A DNA stretch of 64,000 bases from Arenicola marina (GCA_964019135.1 OZ025258.1:11749771-11813770); one strand, 5' to 3'; counted from the stretch's first letter, positions 1-15,100 are shown. Numbers and translations: made by a program. The notes: generated by a model not told the origin, from the letters alone.

Positions 1-16
1 AGTAGTAGTGGTAGTG

Positions 17-71
<55 letters not shown>

Positions 72-105
72 CAGTAGCAGTAGTAGTAGTAGTAGTAGTA
101 GTAGC
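1..105. repeat. (AGT)n microsatellite
   Basis: An almost pure trinucleotide repeat runs from the window edge to about 105. It sits about 17 bp past the donor of GDPD exon 5 (donor hexamer 122-127), so it begins the following intron. The poly-Val frame across it is an artefact. Confidence 0.9.
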
Positions 106-127
106 ATTATCATTATCTTGGCCTTAC

Positions 128-3100
128 CTTACGTATGAGGTCGTCGTTGTCTATCTTAATGTCAATGTTAACAGGCGTGTTGGGGAATGTCTGGAACACA
201 TCCTTCAGCAGGGGAATGGTTCGGTCCTTACCCCCTATCGTGCGGTGATCTGCGACAAAAATCTCATTGACATTTTTCCCCACATAAGATACCTGGCGGT
301 AATCTTAGGCCGTTTTAATTTTTTTATAAGAATTTTTTTCACCACAACATATAAAACACGTTGACAGAGGTTCGAATTAAGACATGGTCGAGCTTATCAA
401 ACGTAGAGCACTTCCAACATCGGTCCAATTTAACAAGATATACACAACTGCCTTGGCCATCAATTCACGCTTTAGAAATGCCTTTGAATGAGTACTATTT
501 CGACTAGCACCGTCTTTAATGTGGGGAAGTCTTTTATATATCAGAAATGATCTTGGGTCCTTTAATGCCGTAATATTACAACTGCCCTGTCACAAATCAC
601 AGTCTGGCGAGGCAAAGCGTGATCCAATCACAAACGAACGTTGTAACGCGTGATCCTATCACAGACGAACGTTGCCAAGCGTGATCCAATCACAGGCGAA
701 CGTTGCTAAGAGTGAACCAATCAGAGTTGGGTGGTATGAAGCGTGAGCCAATCACAGACGAGCATTTTATGAAGACACTGCCGTTCGACACCTGACGGCA
801 CTGCAGTGATGACAAGAGGCACGTACAATGACACTGTTTGAGTGGTGCTTCAGGTCACATTAACATAGGTCTATATAATATGTAAACTGAGAGAACTCGG
901 GACAAGACGAGAAAGAAATGATGTGCAGGAAACGCCCGATACAGGCATTTACGGTATCGCCCCAGGGAGACATCACCCATCGCAGGTAATGGTTACACAG
1001 TTAACTGATATCTATAAAATGCATTTGTCGTTGAAAGGGCGGATGCAGAAGGCAGGGGGGGGGGGCGAAATATAACCCCCAGCCTCGATCATGATACGTA
1101 ACCGGATCCGTTCGTACCCGTTCGCTGCCGGTAGCCACATCCTTAGATCCTCATCCACCCCCCTACCCCCGCCCCCTGCCCCCAACCACCACCACCGCTA
1201 GCCCTAGCCCTGACGCATGACCCTCACGACCTCAACCCTAACGGGTCTGCCTATCAGCTTGTTTTCAGAAGGGTCAAGTTTACTGGGCTACGCTAGCCCA
1301 TGCTCGTTCTCTCATCGCACCGACACGTCCAAAACTGTCAAACTCTCAAACAAAGACGGTTTTCTCCTCTACGCCCTCATCTATCATTGTTCTCTTACAA
1401 AGGCAGCAAGCTATTGTTCCCGCAGGCGCCTACCTTCCAACTTCCGACGGTCGCAGCGGCAAAAACCACACTATAGATAGCACGCGATAGATGCGCACCT
1501 GTTACTGGACCATGGTAACTGAACGCTTGCAGGCACAGGTTCCACCAAGAGGGAGGGGGTGGGGGTGGGGTGAGGGAGGGGTGAAGTAAGGGAGGGGGGG
1601 AGGTGAGAGGGGGGGGGGGGGACTTGATACAGTTATCAACGCCAACAGAGGCTCGACCGGGCATTACGATGTATCAACCCCAACAGAGGCTCGACCGGAG
1701 ATTAAGATATATCAACCCCAACAGAGGCTCGACCGGGCATTACGATGTATCAACGCCAACAGAGGCTCGACCGGAGATTAAGATATATTAACGCCAACAG
1801 AGGCTCGACCGGGCATTACGATGTATCAACGCCAACGGCTCATATGACGCTATATACAATGCAAAATCCACAATGAACCATAGAGAAAAAAACTGAAAAA
1901 AACAAACTTACTTTGCAATACAATTTCCGCTTAAATAAGTTACTTCCGCTTAATTTTTTTACGTTCTGTAGAATATACATTCAGCGACATGTGACAGTAT
2001 ACCAAGTGTCTAATCATATTCATTTCCGATTCGATTTAGAAACAGAATGGGGCAATATCAAATGCCTTGTTGTTTGGCTCTCTCGAGTGTTTGCCACTCA
2101 GATGGTTTTCGATGGGATTTGATTGGGTTCAAACAGCAGGTATTCATCCTGTAAGTATTTTCGTTGAATTTCAGGCAATATACTTTTTTTTTTAAACCTG
2201 GTGTACGTACCGATACTTCAAGGTAAATGCGTAGTCATTGAGCAAATATAAGGGACTATCAAGTGGTACCCCCCAATAATAAAACTCTGGAGCCAAACGA
2301 CGGGAAATTACATTTGAACGATTGTGAGCCAATATGTTGATGTTTTCATCTATTTGTTCATGGTGTATACATTATAAGTAGTACTTCACATCCATTAAAC
2401 AACATGGGCATTAATTTTAGTCTCGTATTAAAATACTGTTCATCTGGATGACAGCGGAGCATACAATTTTGAAGCCATATATTTAAGACGAAGCAGCAGG
2501 AAATAAAAACCTATATCCTCAGGCAGTGGGCCGTTTTTGGTAAGCATGTCTCATCCCCTTGAAATCCAACCCCAACCTCAATCCCCTCGCTTCACAACAG
2601 ACCGCACAGAGGCAAATCGCCAAGAAGGAAACCGACACCCGAGATGGAAGGCGTGATGACGCATACTCATCCGCAGTTGACATCTCCCGACACTCTATAT
2701 GCGATGCCTCCGAATAGACCGACACAACAATCTGCCAAGTCGTCTTCCATGTCGTAATTCTTGGAACTGGTCATCTTTAAATAGCTTTCATTCGAATCCC
2801 GCACTATTATGACATTTTTTTGTGTCTACAAAATCAAGGTGCGATGCCTCCGAATAGACCGACACAACAATCTACCAAGTCGTCTTCCATGTCGTAATTC
2901 TTGGAACTGGTCATCTTTAAATAGCTTTCATTCGAATCCCGCACCATTATGACATTTTTTTGTGTCTACAAAATCAAGGTAGAGACCATTCATACAAGTC
3001 GTTGCCACGCGAGAAATCAATCTAAATCTCGCCTAATAGTCACATGACCGATGTACATTTCACCTTCAGCACTCAGCAACTAAACTGAGTTTTTTTCCAT

Positions 3101-6100
3101 GTATCTTTCCTCTTGTATCATATATCCTCAGTTGTTCAAGTGTTCAGGCGTTGCCTATAAGACTGCTCTTCATGTTCCATGTTTTTTTTTACCAGGGCCT
3201 GTTTTTAGTGTATTCATGTTTAGCGCAGTCACAACGTTTTCCGGGAGGCTATTCCAAAGTTCTACCGTTCCCTGGCTAAACAAACAACACCGCGTTAAGA
3301 AAACAGTCGTGCTGAGCCAAGGGGCTATTACACCACCAGTGATTACCCTAAATAACGTGCCTTTAGAGGTGGTGAATAAGTTTTGTTACCTGGGAAGAAC
3401 CGTCACTGATAATTTATCCCTGGACGAAGAAATAAATACTCGCATTGGGAATGCAGCAACCACCTTTGGTAGGTTGAACAAACGTGCTTGGAAAAATTCA
3501 AAACTAACCATGCGCACCAAAATGCTAATCTACAGGGCGTGTATTGTAAGTAGCCTGCTGCATGGCAGTGAAGCGTAGACTACATATTGTGGCCAAGAAA
3601 AAGAAACTTCCATCTTCGTTGCCTGCGAAACATTTTAGGCATTTCAAGGCATTAAACAAGACAAGGTAACAAATGCCGACGTGTTAGCCAGGGCCAACCT
3701 GCCGAGCATTCTTTCTCTTGTGAAACAACGACGTCTTCGTTGGATTGGAAACGTTCATCAAATACAAGATGAACGTATTCCAAAAAGGATGTGCTCTACG
3801 GTGAGCTTGCCGATGGCAAAAGGCCAACTGGACGGCCAAAGCTCAGGTTTAAGGATGTTTGCAAGCGTGACATGAAGGCTTTCGACATCCATACAAATTC
3901 TTGGGTGAACCTAGCATTCGAAAAGAGGGAATGGTCACGTGTCGTGCGTGAGGGAATGGCCCACCACGACGGGCTCTGGTTTGACAAACTGCACTTGAAA
4001 CGCCAATCTAGGCGCCCAGTGAGTATAAACTAAGACCTATAGCATGTAGGTGTGTATAGCTTGCAGCATCGCCATGATTCTTCTACCAACTCACATGCAA
4101 AATCCCTTCTGGTACCAAGTCCTGCGATATTCACATGATTTAATTACGCTTTTTGTTTCGTTTCTTCAACGTAGAAGACTTTACCCTCCTCTGTAGGTCA
4201 TCGCGACAATCGGCAGGATCAAGACAGATGAGCCATAGCCTGGGACGTAACCCCGCTACTCTTTGCGATGCAAGACACGTGATCTTTATCATGCACAAAT
4301 ATAGAAATCTGCATGCATACAGGGGCGGATCCAGAAAAACCGGATAGGGAGGGCCGGTTTCAGGGTCAGATCCAGATATGCTGGATAGGGTGGGGGGGGG
4401 TCGGTTTTCATATGTTAAATGCTATCAATGTCGGCCCTAAAAGGAGGGGAGGGGGGGGGGGGCGGGTCGCTTTCGACAAAAGCCGCATGTGGTACCTATT
4501 TGGCCACGGAGCGACCCAGGATTGCAATACGAGACCAGGGGCCGTATCCATAATCCCCTTGTAAGTTACGCACGAAAAGTACTCTTTCGTCTTAGCCTCA
4601 CCAGGTCTTTGTGGTGGGGCTCATGATTAAGAAATCCTCTTCAATATAATTTTAGCACTTTCTTAATTCAGAAAATTGACCGCTTGTGTGACAACATACG
4701 TATTTTGAACCCGATAGCCGCTCCACAAATCTTCCACTTAGCGTTAAGTCTAGTGGGGTAGCCTAAGTGACGATTATGAATACGGCCTCTGAGAATATTA
4801 ACAAGTAGTACTTACGCCAGGCAAAGTCCAGGGGAATATCAGCTTTCAATGCTGGCAGATCCTGACAAAAAAGATGACAAAATCGGGCGATATAAATGCA
4901 ATCTGGCCTTACAATCGTCTCAGTAACGAACGTAATGCTTCTAGCTATCTATAGTACAGCGATTGGGTAGCAAGCACCAATCTCATATTGTGATTAGATT
5001 AGTCGCCGACCTAGGATAGTTAGATTGAAACAATGACATATGAATTACTGTGATTGAGCACCAATGACCCATGGAGCAACGCTGACACAGCATAAGTGAC
5101 TGGATGCTGGATACTAGGCTACAGTCACCACTCCGCCACAGTTACTGGGCCACCGCCACAGTTACTGGGCTACCGCCACAGTTACTGGACCAACGCCACA
5201 GTTAGTGGGCTACCGTCACAGTTACCGGGCCACCGCCACAATTACTGGGCTACCGTCACAGTTACTGGGCCACCGCCACAATTATTGGTCACCGCCACAG
5301 TTACTGGGCTACCGCCACAGTTACTGGGCTACCGTCACAGTTACTGAGCCACCGCCAGTTACTGGGCCACCGCCACAGTTACTGGGCTATCGACAGTTAC
5401 TCGGCTACCGCCACAGTTACTGGGCCACCGCCAGTTACTGGGCTACTGCCACAGTTACTGGGCTACCGCCAGTTACTGGGCTACCGCCACAATTACTGGG
5501 CTACCGCCACAGTTACTGGGCTACCGCCAGTTACTAGACTACTGCCAGAGTTACCTGGCTACCGTCACAGTTACTGGGCCACCGCCACAGTTACTGGGCC
5601 ACCGCCACAGTTACTGGTCTACCGCCACAATTACTGGGCTACTGCCACAGTTACTGGGCTACCGCCAGTTACTGGGCCACCGCCAGTTACTGGGCTACTG
5701 CCACAGTTACTGGGCTACCGCCACAGTTACTGGGCTACCGCCACAGTTACTCGGCCACCGCCACAGTTACTGGGCCACCGCCAGTTACTGGGCTACCGTC
5801 ACAATTACTGGGCTACCGCCAGTTACTGGGCCACCGCCACAGTTACTGGGCTACCGCCACACTCACTGGGCTACCGCCCCAGTTACTGGGCTACCGCCAC
5901 AGTTACTGGGCCACCGCCACAGTTACTCGGCTACCGTCACACATACCTGGTACAGCGAGTTGCCAATGATGACTTCGCGCCCGGTGGTCCGCACCAGGTT
6001 GTTGTCATGGGAGACGACCACGTGACCATCCTTCGTGATGTGGCAGTCCAGCTCAAACATGTCCGTCCCCAACTTGGCCGCGCTGTGAAGCAAGCACATC

Positions 6101-9100
6101 AACTATAGTCCTAGTTCACAAGAGATCAGTGATTAATCTTTAACGGGTCGTGCTATAACCCGGAAACAGGGAAGTCCAGAATACTTAGTAAACAGTATTA
6201 CTGCTTCTATTTCTGAATTATTTCACTTATATTCCTGTCTTAGACCTAGCATTTCGGGGTATTTAGGGTGACAGTACGACCGATCATCAGTTCAGTCCAC
6301 ATTTAGCGCTCCACCTTAGGCGAAAACTGGATCAAATACTGTTCAGTCGCCAAATATGTGATTCTATTAAACCAAGCAATCTTCATGAATATATACATAT
6401 CGATGTAACTGGAGGAAAAGGTTACCCTTTCGAAAAAGTTGTGACTGAACTTTCTTTTCGTCACCTGATACCGCGTATGTTATTAGGCTTAATTGTGTTA
6501 TTATTTATTGAGGAAATAGGCGAGAACAGAGATATAATGGAGCCCTAGCGGAGTGAGTGGAAGGCAGAGAGTGTACCTAGATGGCACAGCGTGTGACGTG
6601 GCGCCTCCCAGCGGAATAACACAATTGTGGTGGGGGGCGGGGGGGGGGGGGGTGGAGGGGCAGTGGTGGTTGTGGGGGGCGAGCGGGTGGAGGGGGAGTG
6701 GTGGCGTGGAGGGGGGGGGGGTGGAGATGACTCGCCACTCAAGGTCGTCTTGCGAGATTCTAGACTGGTTCTACGTCTGACCGGCGCCCGCCATATTAAG
6801 GGATTTGCCGCCGAAAGTGTTTAATGTCGCCGTCTCCCGTTGCTCTATGCCACGGTGTTAAATTAACCAGTAGATAACCGAGGGCTTCTTGTTTTATTTG
6901 ACCATGGGACGAGCGACGAGCTGATTTGATGTCACAGTGCGAGAGCCAAGAGAGGGTGGAGACGGCAGTTAAGAGCGCAGAGCAGAAGAGGCGAGAGGAC
7001 TGAGGAGAACACCGAGAGGACCGCCCGAGAGGAGAGAACTGAGGAGAACAGAGGGCAGAGCCGAGAGGACAGAGCGGAGAGGACAGAGGCGAGAGGACAG
7101 AACCGAGAGGACAGAGGCGAGTGGGCAGAGGCGAGATGACATAGGCGAGAGGACGGAGCTGAGAGGACAGAGGCGAGAGGACAGAGCCGAGAGGACAGAG
7201 GCGAGATGACATGGGCGAGAGGACGGAGCTGAGAGGACAGAGGCGAGATGACATAGGCGAGACGACAGAGGAGAACACCGAGAGGACGGAGGCGAGAGGA
7301 CAGAGCGGAGTGGACAGAGGCGAGAGGACAGAGGCGAGAGGACAGAGGCCAGAGGACAAAGCCGAGGACAGAGTCGCGAGGACAGAGGCGAGAGGACAGA
7401 GGCGAGACGGCAGAGGCGAGGGAACAGAGGCGAGAGGACAAAGCCAAGAGGACAGAGGCGAGACAACAGAGGCGAGACGACAGAGGCGAGAGGACAAAGC
7501 CGAGAGGACAGAGGCGAGAAGACAGAGCCGAGAGGATTGAGGCGAGAGGACAAAGCCGAGAGGACAGAACCGAGAGGACAGAGGCGAGAGGTCAGAGGCG
7601 AGAGGATAGAACCGAGAGGACAGAGCTGAGAGGACAGAGCCGAGAGGACAGAGTCGAGAGGACAGAGGCGAGGGAACAGAGGCGAGAGGACAAAGCCGAG
7701 AGGACAGAGGCGAGAGGACAGGCGAGACGACAGGGGCGAGAGGACAGAGCTGAGAGGACAGAGACGAGAGAACAGAGCCGAGAGGACAGAGCCGAGAGGA
7801 CAGAGGCGAGAGGACAGAGCCGAGAGGACAGAACCGAGAGGACAGAGTCGAGAGGACAGAGGCGAGAGGACAGAGGCGAGAGGACAGAGCTGAGAGGACA
7901 GATGCGAGGGAACAGAACCGAGAGGATAGAGGCGAGAGGACAAGGCCGAGAGGACAGAGCCGAGAGGACAGAGGCGAGGGGACAGAACCGAGAGGACAGA
8001 GGCGAGAAGACGGAGCCGAGAGAACAGAGCCGAGAGGACACAGCCGAGAGGACAGAGGCGAGGGAACAGAACCGAGAGGACAGAGCCGAGAGGACAGAGC
8101 CGAGAGGACAGAGTCGAGAGGACAGAGGCGAGGGAACAGAACCGAGAGGAGAGGCGAGAGGACAAAGCCGAGAGGACAGAGCCGAGAGGACAGAGGCGAG
8201 GGGACAGAACCGAGAGGACAGAGGCGAGAAGACGGAGCCGAGAGAACAGAGCCGAGAGGACAGAGCCGAGAGGACAGAGGCGAGAGGACAGAGCCGAGAG
8301 GACAGAGGCGAGAGGACAGAGGCGAGAGGACAGAGGCGAGAGGACAGAGCCGAGGACAGAGGCGAGAGGACAGCGGCGAGAGGACAGAGGCGAGAGGACA
8401 GAGCCGAGAGGACAGAGTCGAGAGAACAGAACCGAGAGGACAGAGCCGAGAGGACAGAGCCGAGATGACAGAGGCGAGAGGACAGAGGCGAGAGGACAGA
8501 GGCGAGAGGACAGAGGCGAGAGGACAGAGCCGAGAGGACAGAGGCGAGAGGACAGAGCTAAAAGGACAGAACCGATTGGACACAACCAACAGGACAGAAC
8601 CGAGAGGAGAGAGGCGAGAGGGGACAAGGCTTAGAGACCGTGTCACGTGATTCAGAAGAGGATGCAAGTCTCCTCAAGACATGCTCAAGCATATGGACGA
8701 GAGTGGGGTCAGTGCAAAGGTCAAGGTCAGTGGCAGGCACTGCGAGGCCTGCACCCGCCGAACAATAGTCCCAATGTCACAAAGAGAATGTAGGTTAGGG
8801 AATCCATCACTGTAGCACATGGCACACTGGAAGGGCTTTCGTCCACAAGGCCTCACAACCTTGTCTTACAGCGCGAGTGAGGGCGTATCTTTAAGTGAGA
8901 ATGTTGCAGCAGGATGGTTTAACCTGTGTCGGTCATATCATGACGATGGCAACGTGGAGAAAAACGTGTCTCCGTGGAGCAATCCCTCCTTTTCCCAAAG
9001 AAAGACACGGGATCTGTGTCCTACACATACAGTTAGTTGCACAGGTGGGGCGCGAACCACGCACCGACGGCTTAGACTGGCGTAGCAGAGACAAACGCGA

Positions 9101-12100
9101 CAACAGGCGAACGCGCTACCCACTGGTCCACGGTGTAGCCTTGAAGGACAACGACAATATACGCCACGGGGTTCCTTTGTGGCATGTTAGGTCAGCCTCG
9201 AAATCCATCTTTGTGTATAAGAAATAGCAATAGCATATGGGACTTTAGCACAGGGGAATAGCTTATGTGCAACATTTGTTGTTTCGGGCAAAACATAATT
9301 AGTAAAAATTAGTAAATGTTTCCATACTCATACTGTTTGTAAATGTAAACCAACAATCACTGCCTATTTTTTTGCCAGCTACATATTTTATTTGACGTCA
9401 AAATGGGTGTCTGGCAGATATCCATTTTAAGCTACCTTAATGGGCAGATACTAACAGCCCATTAAGATAGCAATTAATGAGTCCGGAAGATATATTGTAC
9501 CCAAACGCAGTAAATATATATATATCTTACGTCTGGTAATAAGTTTCAGGCGGAAGCATACAAACCGTGAAAAATGTCCTTACTTAATATACTTCGGAAG
9601 GGAGCGAGACAGCGAGTTACAAGTCAGCGCTAAATGGCGATGCCGTCAAAACCAAGATGCGAGGAACCTGACCTGCCCCCCCCCCCGCCCACCCGAATCA
9701 TCTACACATAAAGCACAGTGGTCGGCGGCAGACAGACAGGGGGTCAGCCACGAACAGGCCGATTGCCTTTACTACCCGTAGCAGCAGGCACCAGGGAATA
9801 ATATGAATGGATGGGCCGGGCAGGGGGGAAAGGTCAGAAGGACACGGGACACAACGGAACCACGTGGGGATGGGGTAGAAGGGGAGGGTGGGGACGGTTC
9901 CCGCGGCGGATGGGGGGGGGGGGTGACTTAGTGCAATGCTTTTTCACCTCCAAAATCCGATCGGAAGGGGTAATTTACTTCCAAAATCCGCTCGAACGGG
10001 GTATTTCACTTCCAAAATCCGCTCGGCTCTTTTTTTCATTTACCAGCTGTCGCCACTCCAGGCCGACTCGCTTGGTTTATGTTGTTTTTTACTGAAAAAC
10101 TTGCTGTATGGACGCACAGTTCCAAGGGGCACCGCCCCCCCCCACCCCGACCAGACACGGGGGCGTACTTAGGCGTACCTGTGTCTGGGTGGCGGCCGTG
10201 GTTGCTGGCTGCTGTGGCCCTATAAGAAAGGGGGGATGGGGGTACTATATAACCAGTCAGCATGGTTTATGGAAATCCCTTGCTGTGCGTCCATCCCAAA
10301 AAGTCAAGACTCGTAGTTTAGGATATGCTGTCTCAGTCTCGCATCTGGCTGAACCATGTCGGTTGAGAGACATGCAAACGCCAAATCAAAGACACCTGCT
10401 TTCTGTCTGTCTATATCCGTTATACCGACCGACAGTGGCACCAAACGCTGTAACCCAAGAAGCGTTGGCTGCTATGCCTTGTCCGTCGATTTGCTGTGTA
10501 CTCAAAGGAAAAGGAAAGATTGCGTCAACGGAAAGGCCGTCTGGCGAAATGACATATATTGTAAGTCTTCACTGAGACGCCCAGCTTCGGGCCCGACCTT
10601 GACCTCACTGTATATAACCTTGGAAGGCGTGTTGGGCGCTTGGCCCGTATGACCAATATTGGCTACCCATGGGTGATGCCAGAAATGTCATGAAATTACC
10701 ACTGGCCAGTGGGCTTTACCAAGCGATTGAAATGTAAAAATAATATCCATCAGTGATTAATTAATTAATTAATTAGTGTTACGATAGATTATAAACTATA
10801 GTTCAGATTAACTTTAGATATATGAGATATTGTTTAATGATTGTGTTCTGGTAGTTCTATTCTATTCCTAACCGGGGCCGGCCCGGCAGCTCAGTGGGTT
10901 AGAGCGCTCGCCTCGAGTGCTCTGGCCACCTGAGAGCCTAACGGCACGTGGATCAGTGGTTCGAGCCCTGCTATGGCCATGTCTGTGTGATCGCATTATA
11001 ATAAAGATCCCATGTCCTTCTTCGCAAAGAAGTAGGAGGTTACCCCCGGGGACATGGCTCCACTCTCCCTTCCTTCTCCCATTGACGCGATATGACCAGA
11101 AGTGATTAAAGCGTCCTGAATATACAACCAGCCAAATCTATTCCTAGCCACCAATGTACACCGAGACTGGCGACTCGGACCATATTGCCGGTGTGGCCCT
11201 TTCACTCTCCGATGTCTCTTTATGTATCCATTGTATGCTACAACCTGTCGAGAGCGGTGACCAAACTGGCCATACCTGACGTGACGAGAGATGCAAATGT
11301 GGGCGAAGATGAGCTTCCGAAACTGACCCCCCCCCCCCTCCCCTTACATCCCACCTGCTAGATCCGCCACTGACGTCTGATATATGATATGACTTGCCGC
11401 AACAAGAGCTTCATCCAAATAGCGGAATTTTTTTCGCAAGATTTCTTGTCACAAAAAATAGGGATTTGTTCTGCAATCGGTCATAGATTCCATACCTGTT
11501 CTGTCACCAAGTCATCGATTCAATCTGCTAAGGCCGACAAATCTGACAAATGATGATGACATGTAATACATTTCTTTATTCCCAGGTCACGCTGAAATAA
11601 ATGGAGGACTCCCCGCATACAATGGAAGGGTAGGATACACGATATAAATTGGCGATTTCCCAATTCACGGTTATTTAGTATTGAAATTCACAGTTTGAGA
11701 GGCTGGCGCCGGTTTTGAGTGTAGCAGACGACATTTGAGAGGGTGGCGCCCGTTTTCAGTGTAGCAGACGACAATTGAGAGGGTGGCGCCAGTTTTCAGT
11801 GCAGCAGACGACATTTGAGAGGGTGGCGCCGGGTCGGAGTAGCTGGCGTCTGTGGAGCACCAGAGGTAGGCCACGTAAGACACACCGACAGACAAAGAGA
11901 GAGAGAGAGAGACAGAGAAAGAGACAGGCAGGCAGACAGGCAGGTTGGCTGACCGCCTGTGGGGATGGTGAAGGGTGGAGTCAACAGGTGTGACAAGAAA
12001 CAGGTATTACCACGGCATATCTTCTTCGCCCCTAACACTGGTTGTCAGATTTCCATATGTCGGAAGAGCTACATCTCCCCACCCTAGTCAGTTATCAGAA

Positions 12101-15100
12101 GAACAGCCCCCCCCCCCCTCTGGCCACCTAAGAGTCTAACGGCACGTGGATCGGTGGTTTGAGCCCCGCTGTGGCCATGTCTGTGTGGACGCTGGGGATA
12201 AATATCCCATGTCCTTCTTTGCAATGTGTAGGGGTTACCCCCGGGGACATGGCTCCACTCTCCCTTCCTTCTACCATTGTCGCGATATGACCAAAAGTGG
12301 TTAAAGCGTCTTGAATATACAACCAATCAACGGCACCGGGAAGGGATAAGTCCGGTCTTCGGGATAACTGACATGATGGTTAACACTGGGATAAGACATT
12401 TCTTTCGTCCCAGAGTGGCTAAAGTATCAGAAAAGGAAACATGCAATAATCTTATAGATTTCATTTACAACTTATTAAGGTTAGCTCACACCGTGCCGGA
12501 TTATAGGCCCGGTTTACCCCGGTCCGGAAAACCGGGAACAACCTTGGACAACCCCGGACAATCGTAGCCGTAGCCGGAATCGTAGAGTCCGTTGTCAATC
12601 CGGGGTGATTCGGGGTGTACCGGGGTCAACCTTAGGTCGCCCCGGTGGTTTTGAACTGTTCAAAACTACCTGGATGAACCGTAGCACCGTAGTAACAGCG
12701 TGGCCTACTGTTTTCGCGCCAGAATTTGGCGAGATGGCCCCAGTTTGTCCCGGTATCTAGACCGGGAGGGACCGGGGAGGACCGAGGTAACCTGTAGCCA
12801 ACACTGGCACAGTGTGAGCTAGCCTTTAGGGATCATATTGACCGGCGTATACGACCAGTTAGAATCGCAATGTCACAAACAGGAGGCCAAGATACAAAAC
12901 ATTGGCTGCAACACAAAACGTATTTGGGGGATCATCGTTAGTTCATTTGGTAAGCAGCCTCAGCTGTAGATCAACAGGTCGTGGGTTGGAACCCTGATAC
13001 CTGCGTCTGGGGTAAGTTTCAACCAACTCCAAGATAACCCCATGTTCCGGGGGCTATCCTGACTCCATTGACCCTTAATGCGCCAAAATGTAAAGTTATC
13101 TAAAACACCAACATTTTCTTTTTCCAATACTGTTGGTGAATCTTTCCACTCACACGTAACAAGGCACGAACAGTTAATTATTATATATGTGGCCTCTGGA
13201 TTATCCTCTGCCGGCTCCCGCTCACCTCCACCTCCCTCGCAGACCAAATGACCGCTCCATTAGCGCTCAATTAGGACTCGCCCATTGGGGACGTCGTCAC
13301 AAATTGTACCACTGGTTGCCAGAGCCACTTAACGACCAACCCCCACTTCCCGTCCGTCCGACACCCATAGCCCCCACCCCCGCCCCCTCAATCTCACCCC
13401 CTTGTAGCTATCGTGACCTGCCTGACCTGACTGCATGATGCCCTGCTTTCCGTCAGGGTCGTTTCTTCCAGATTTTATAATTTAGGTAAAGCCATTCTGT
13501 GGTGGCCTGCACATCCACAGGGACAGTAACTGTGGTATCCCTGAATAAACCACCCCTCACCCCGATTTCACCTCCTGTGACATGACCCCCACCCCGCATC
13601 CCCCCCCCCCACCTCCTCTACCCCCTCCCCCGATCCCTGCCGACGCGGCAAGCCGGTCTGCGTCCGGCCAACACTTAAATCTACCGACAGGATCCGCCAT
13701 ACGAAGAAAAAAACACCAACGAAACCAGATCTTCTTTCTGCTTCACTTTTTCATGTCCCCCGAAATGTGCAACGTGGCGAATACTTGATACTGATTGGCC
13801 AACAGGAGAAGACACACGTCCGCCGGTAACATAGTCCCCTCTCCGCGGTAATTGTCCAAGAGATATAGTGACAGGTCTATGAACCGAAACAGGACGCGCC
13901 CCCGAAAAATCAGGCACGCTGTATTAAAACCGCTCGCCAAGTCAGAATCTAGCAACCCGAAGTCAACGAAATCTCGCTCCCATCAAGCAGGCCTTAGATC
14001 ATCACAAGCTGTAGCGAATGAGAGCGTCTTCTTCATTGGTCGAAGCTGATGCTTCAGCTGCGGATCAAATGGCGCAGACATGTCTAGTTACACATATATA
14101 CATGATATATGAAGGCGTGTCAAAGGTGTCACTGGCAAATTCGGGAGCACGCAACGCGACAAACTGAAGGTCCGCAGAATGTGTCTCGGATTATGTCATG
14201 GTAATGATAATGGTACAAGACGGTGTTATAAAGATATCCAAAGATTGAAATGCATATAGTAGTTGATTTTGATTATATGTTGCACAACCACCCAGATTGC
14301 TTCAATATTTACTCTTCTGTGGGCAAATTATATTAATGCTTCGAATGAATTTCCTCATAAGCTGGCATTTTTAAGCGTGGCTCGAACATCGTATTTTTGG
14401 AGATCGAAGCTCAATGGACTCAATGCAGTCTCTTCTTTTCTCCGTATCACATGATAGGTGTAGGTCAACGCAATAGGACAATTAGTGAACACATTACTGT
14501 GTCGTTTGTTTTAGATTCTACACTGGACTTCTATCGGTGAATGCCATGTCCGAGCCGTACGCAGTGAAACCTAATGCGACCACCATTGGATGCCAGCGTC
14601 ACCTAGCGGTCGTAGAGCCCGCTACACGGCTAAATCAACACACAGCGGCGAGCCACCAGGCAACTGTGACAGGTCGCAGCACTGCTAGGGTCGTCCTCGT
14701 GATGACAAAAGCCCAGAAATCCATGGCCACTCAAATTACCTTCTCGAGGTTACGTTTCTGCATTTGACAGAGACTCCGCAAGCAAGACAGTCGCCTTTAT
14801 AAAATATCCTTTTGCCACTCCTGCCAGACACGAGGGCGGAATGCAATGCCGCTCGCTGACTGGTTAAAATCCTCACATGACAATGACACGAGGTTGGCTG
14901 TGGCTGTGACACGCTATGACACGCGCCGGGCATCTTCAACTCAGATCAAATCAAAGATTCAACCAAGGATCTATAATTCGGTCAAGGATCATTAACTTGT
15001 GCAATGATATTCATTTCGTGCCAAAAACTTCGGCAGCTTTTAACGCTGTATTTCAGAATGATTTACCATATGAGAAATATATAGCTTTCTTAAGAGAAAA

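Larger units (their letters stand above)
250..4815. other. GDPD intron 4, content between named elements
   Basis: Apart from the listed repeats and the LINE fragment, no exon, RNA gene or regulatory element could be supported here. G-rich runs occur at 1055-1070 and 1550-1620. A 140-bp tandem duplication is at 2701-2980. Confidence 0.6.

Noticed and set aside
8..364. Poly-valine frame at the window start
   Set aside because: It translates an (AGT)n microsatellite and runs antisense across GDPD exon 5.
6796..8667. 623-codon minus-strand frame and several other long frames in the same place
   Set aside because: They are translations of a 15-bp minisatellite that lacks stops; no domain, no start context, both strands open.
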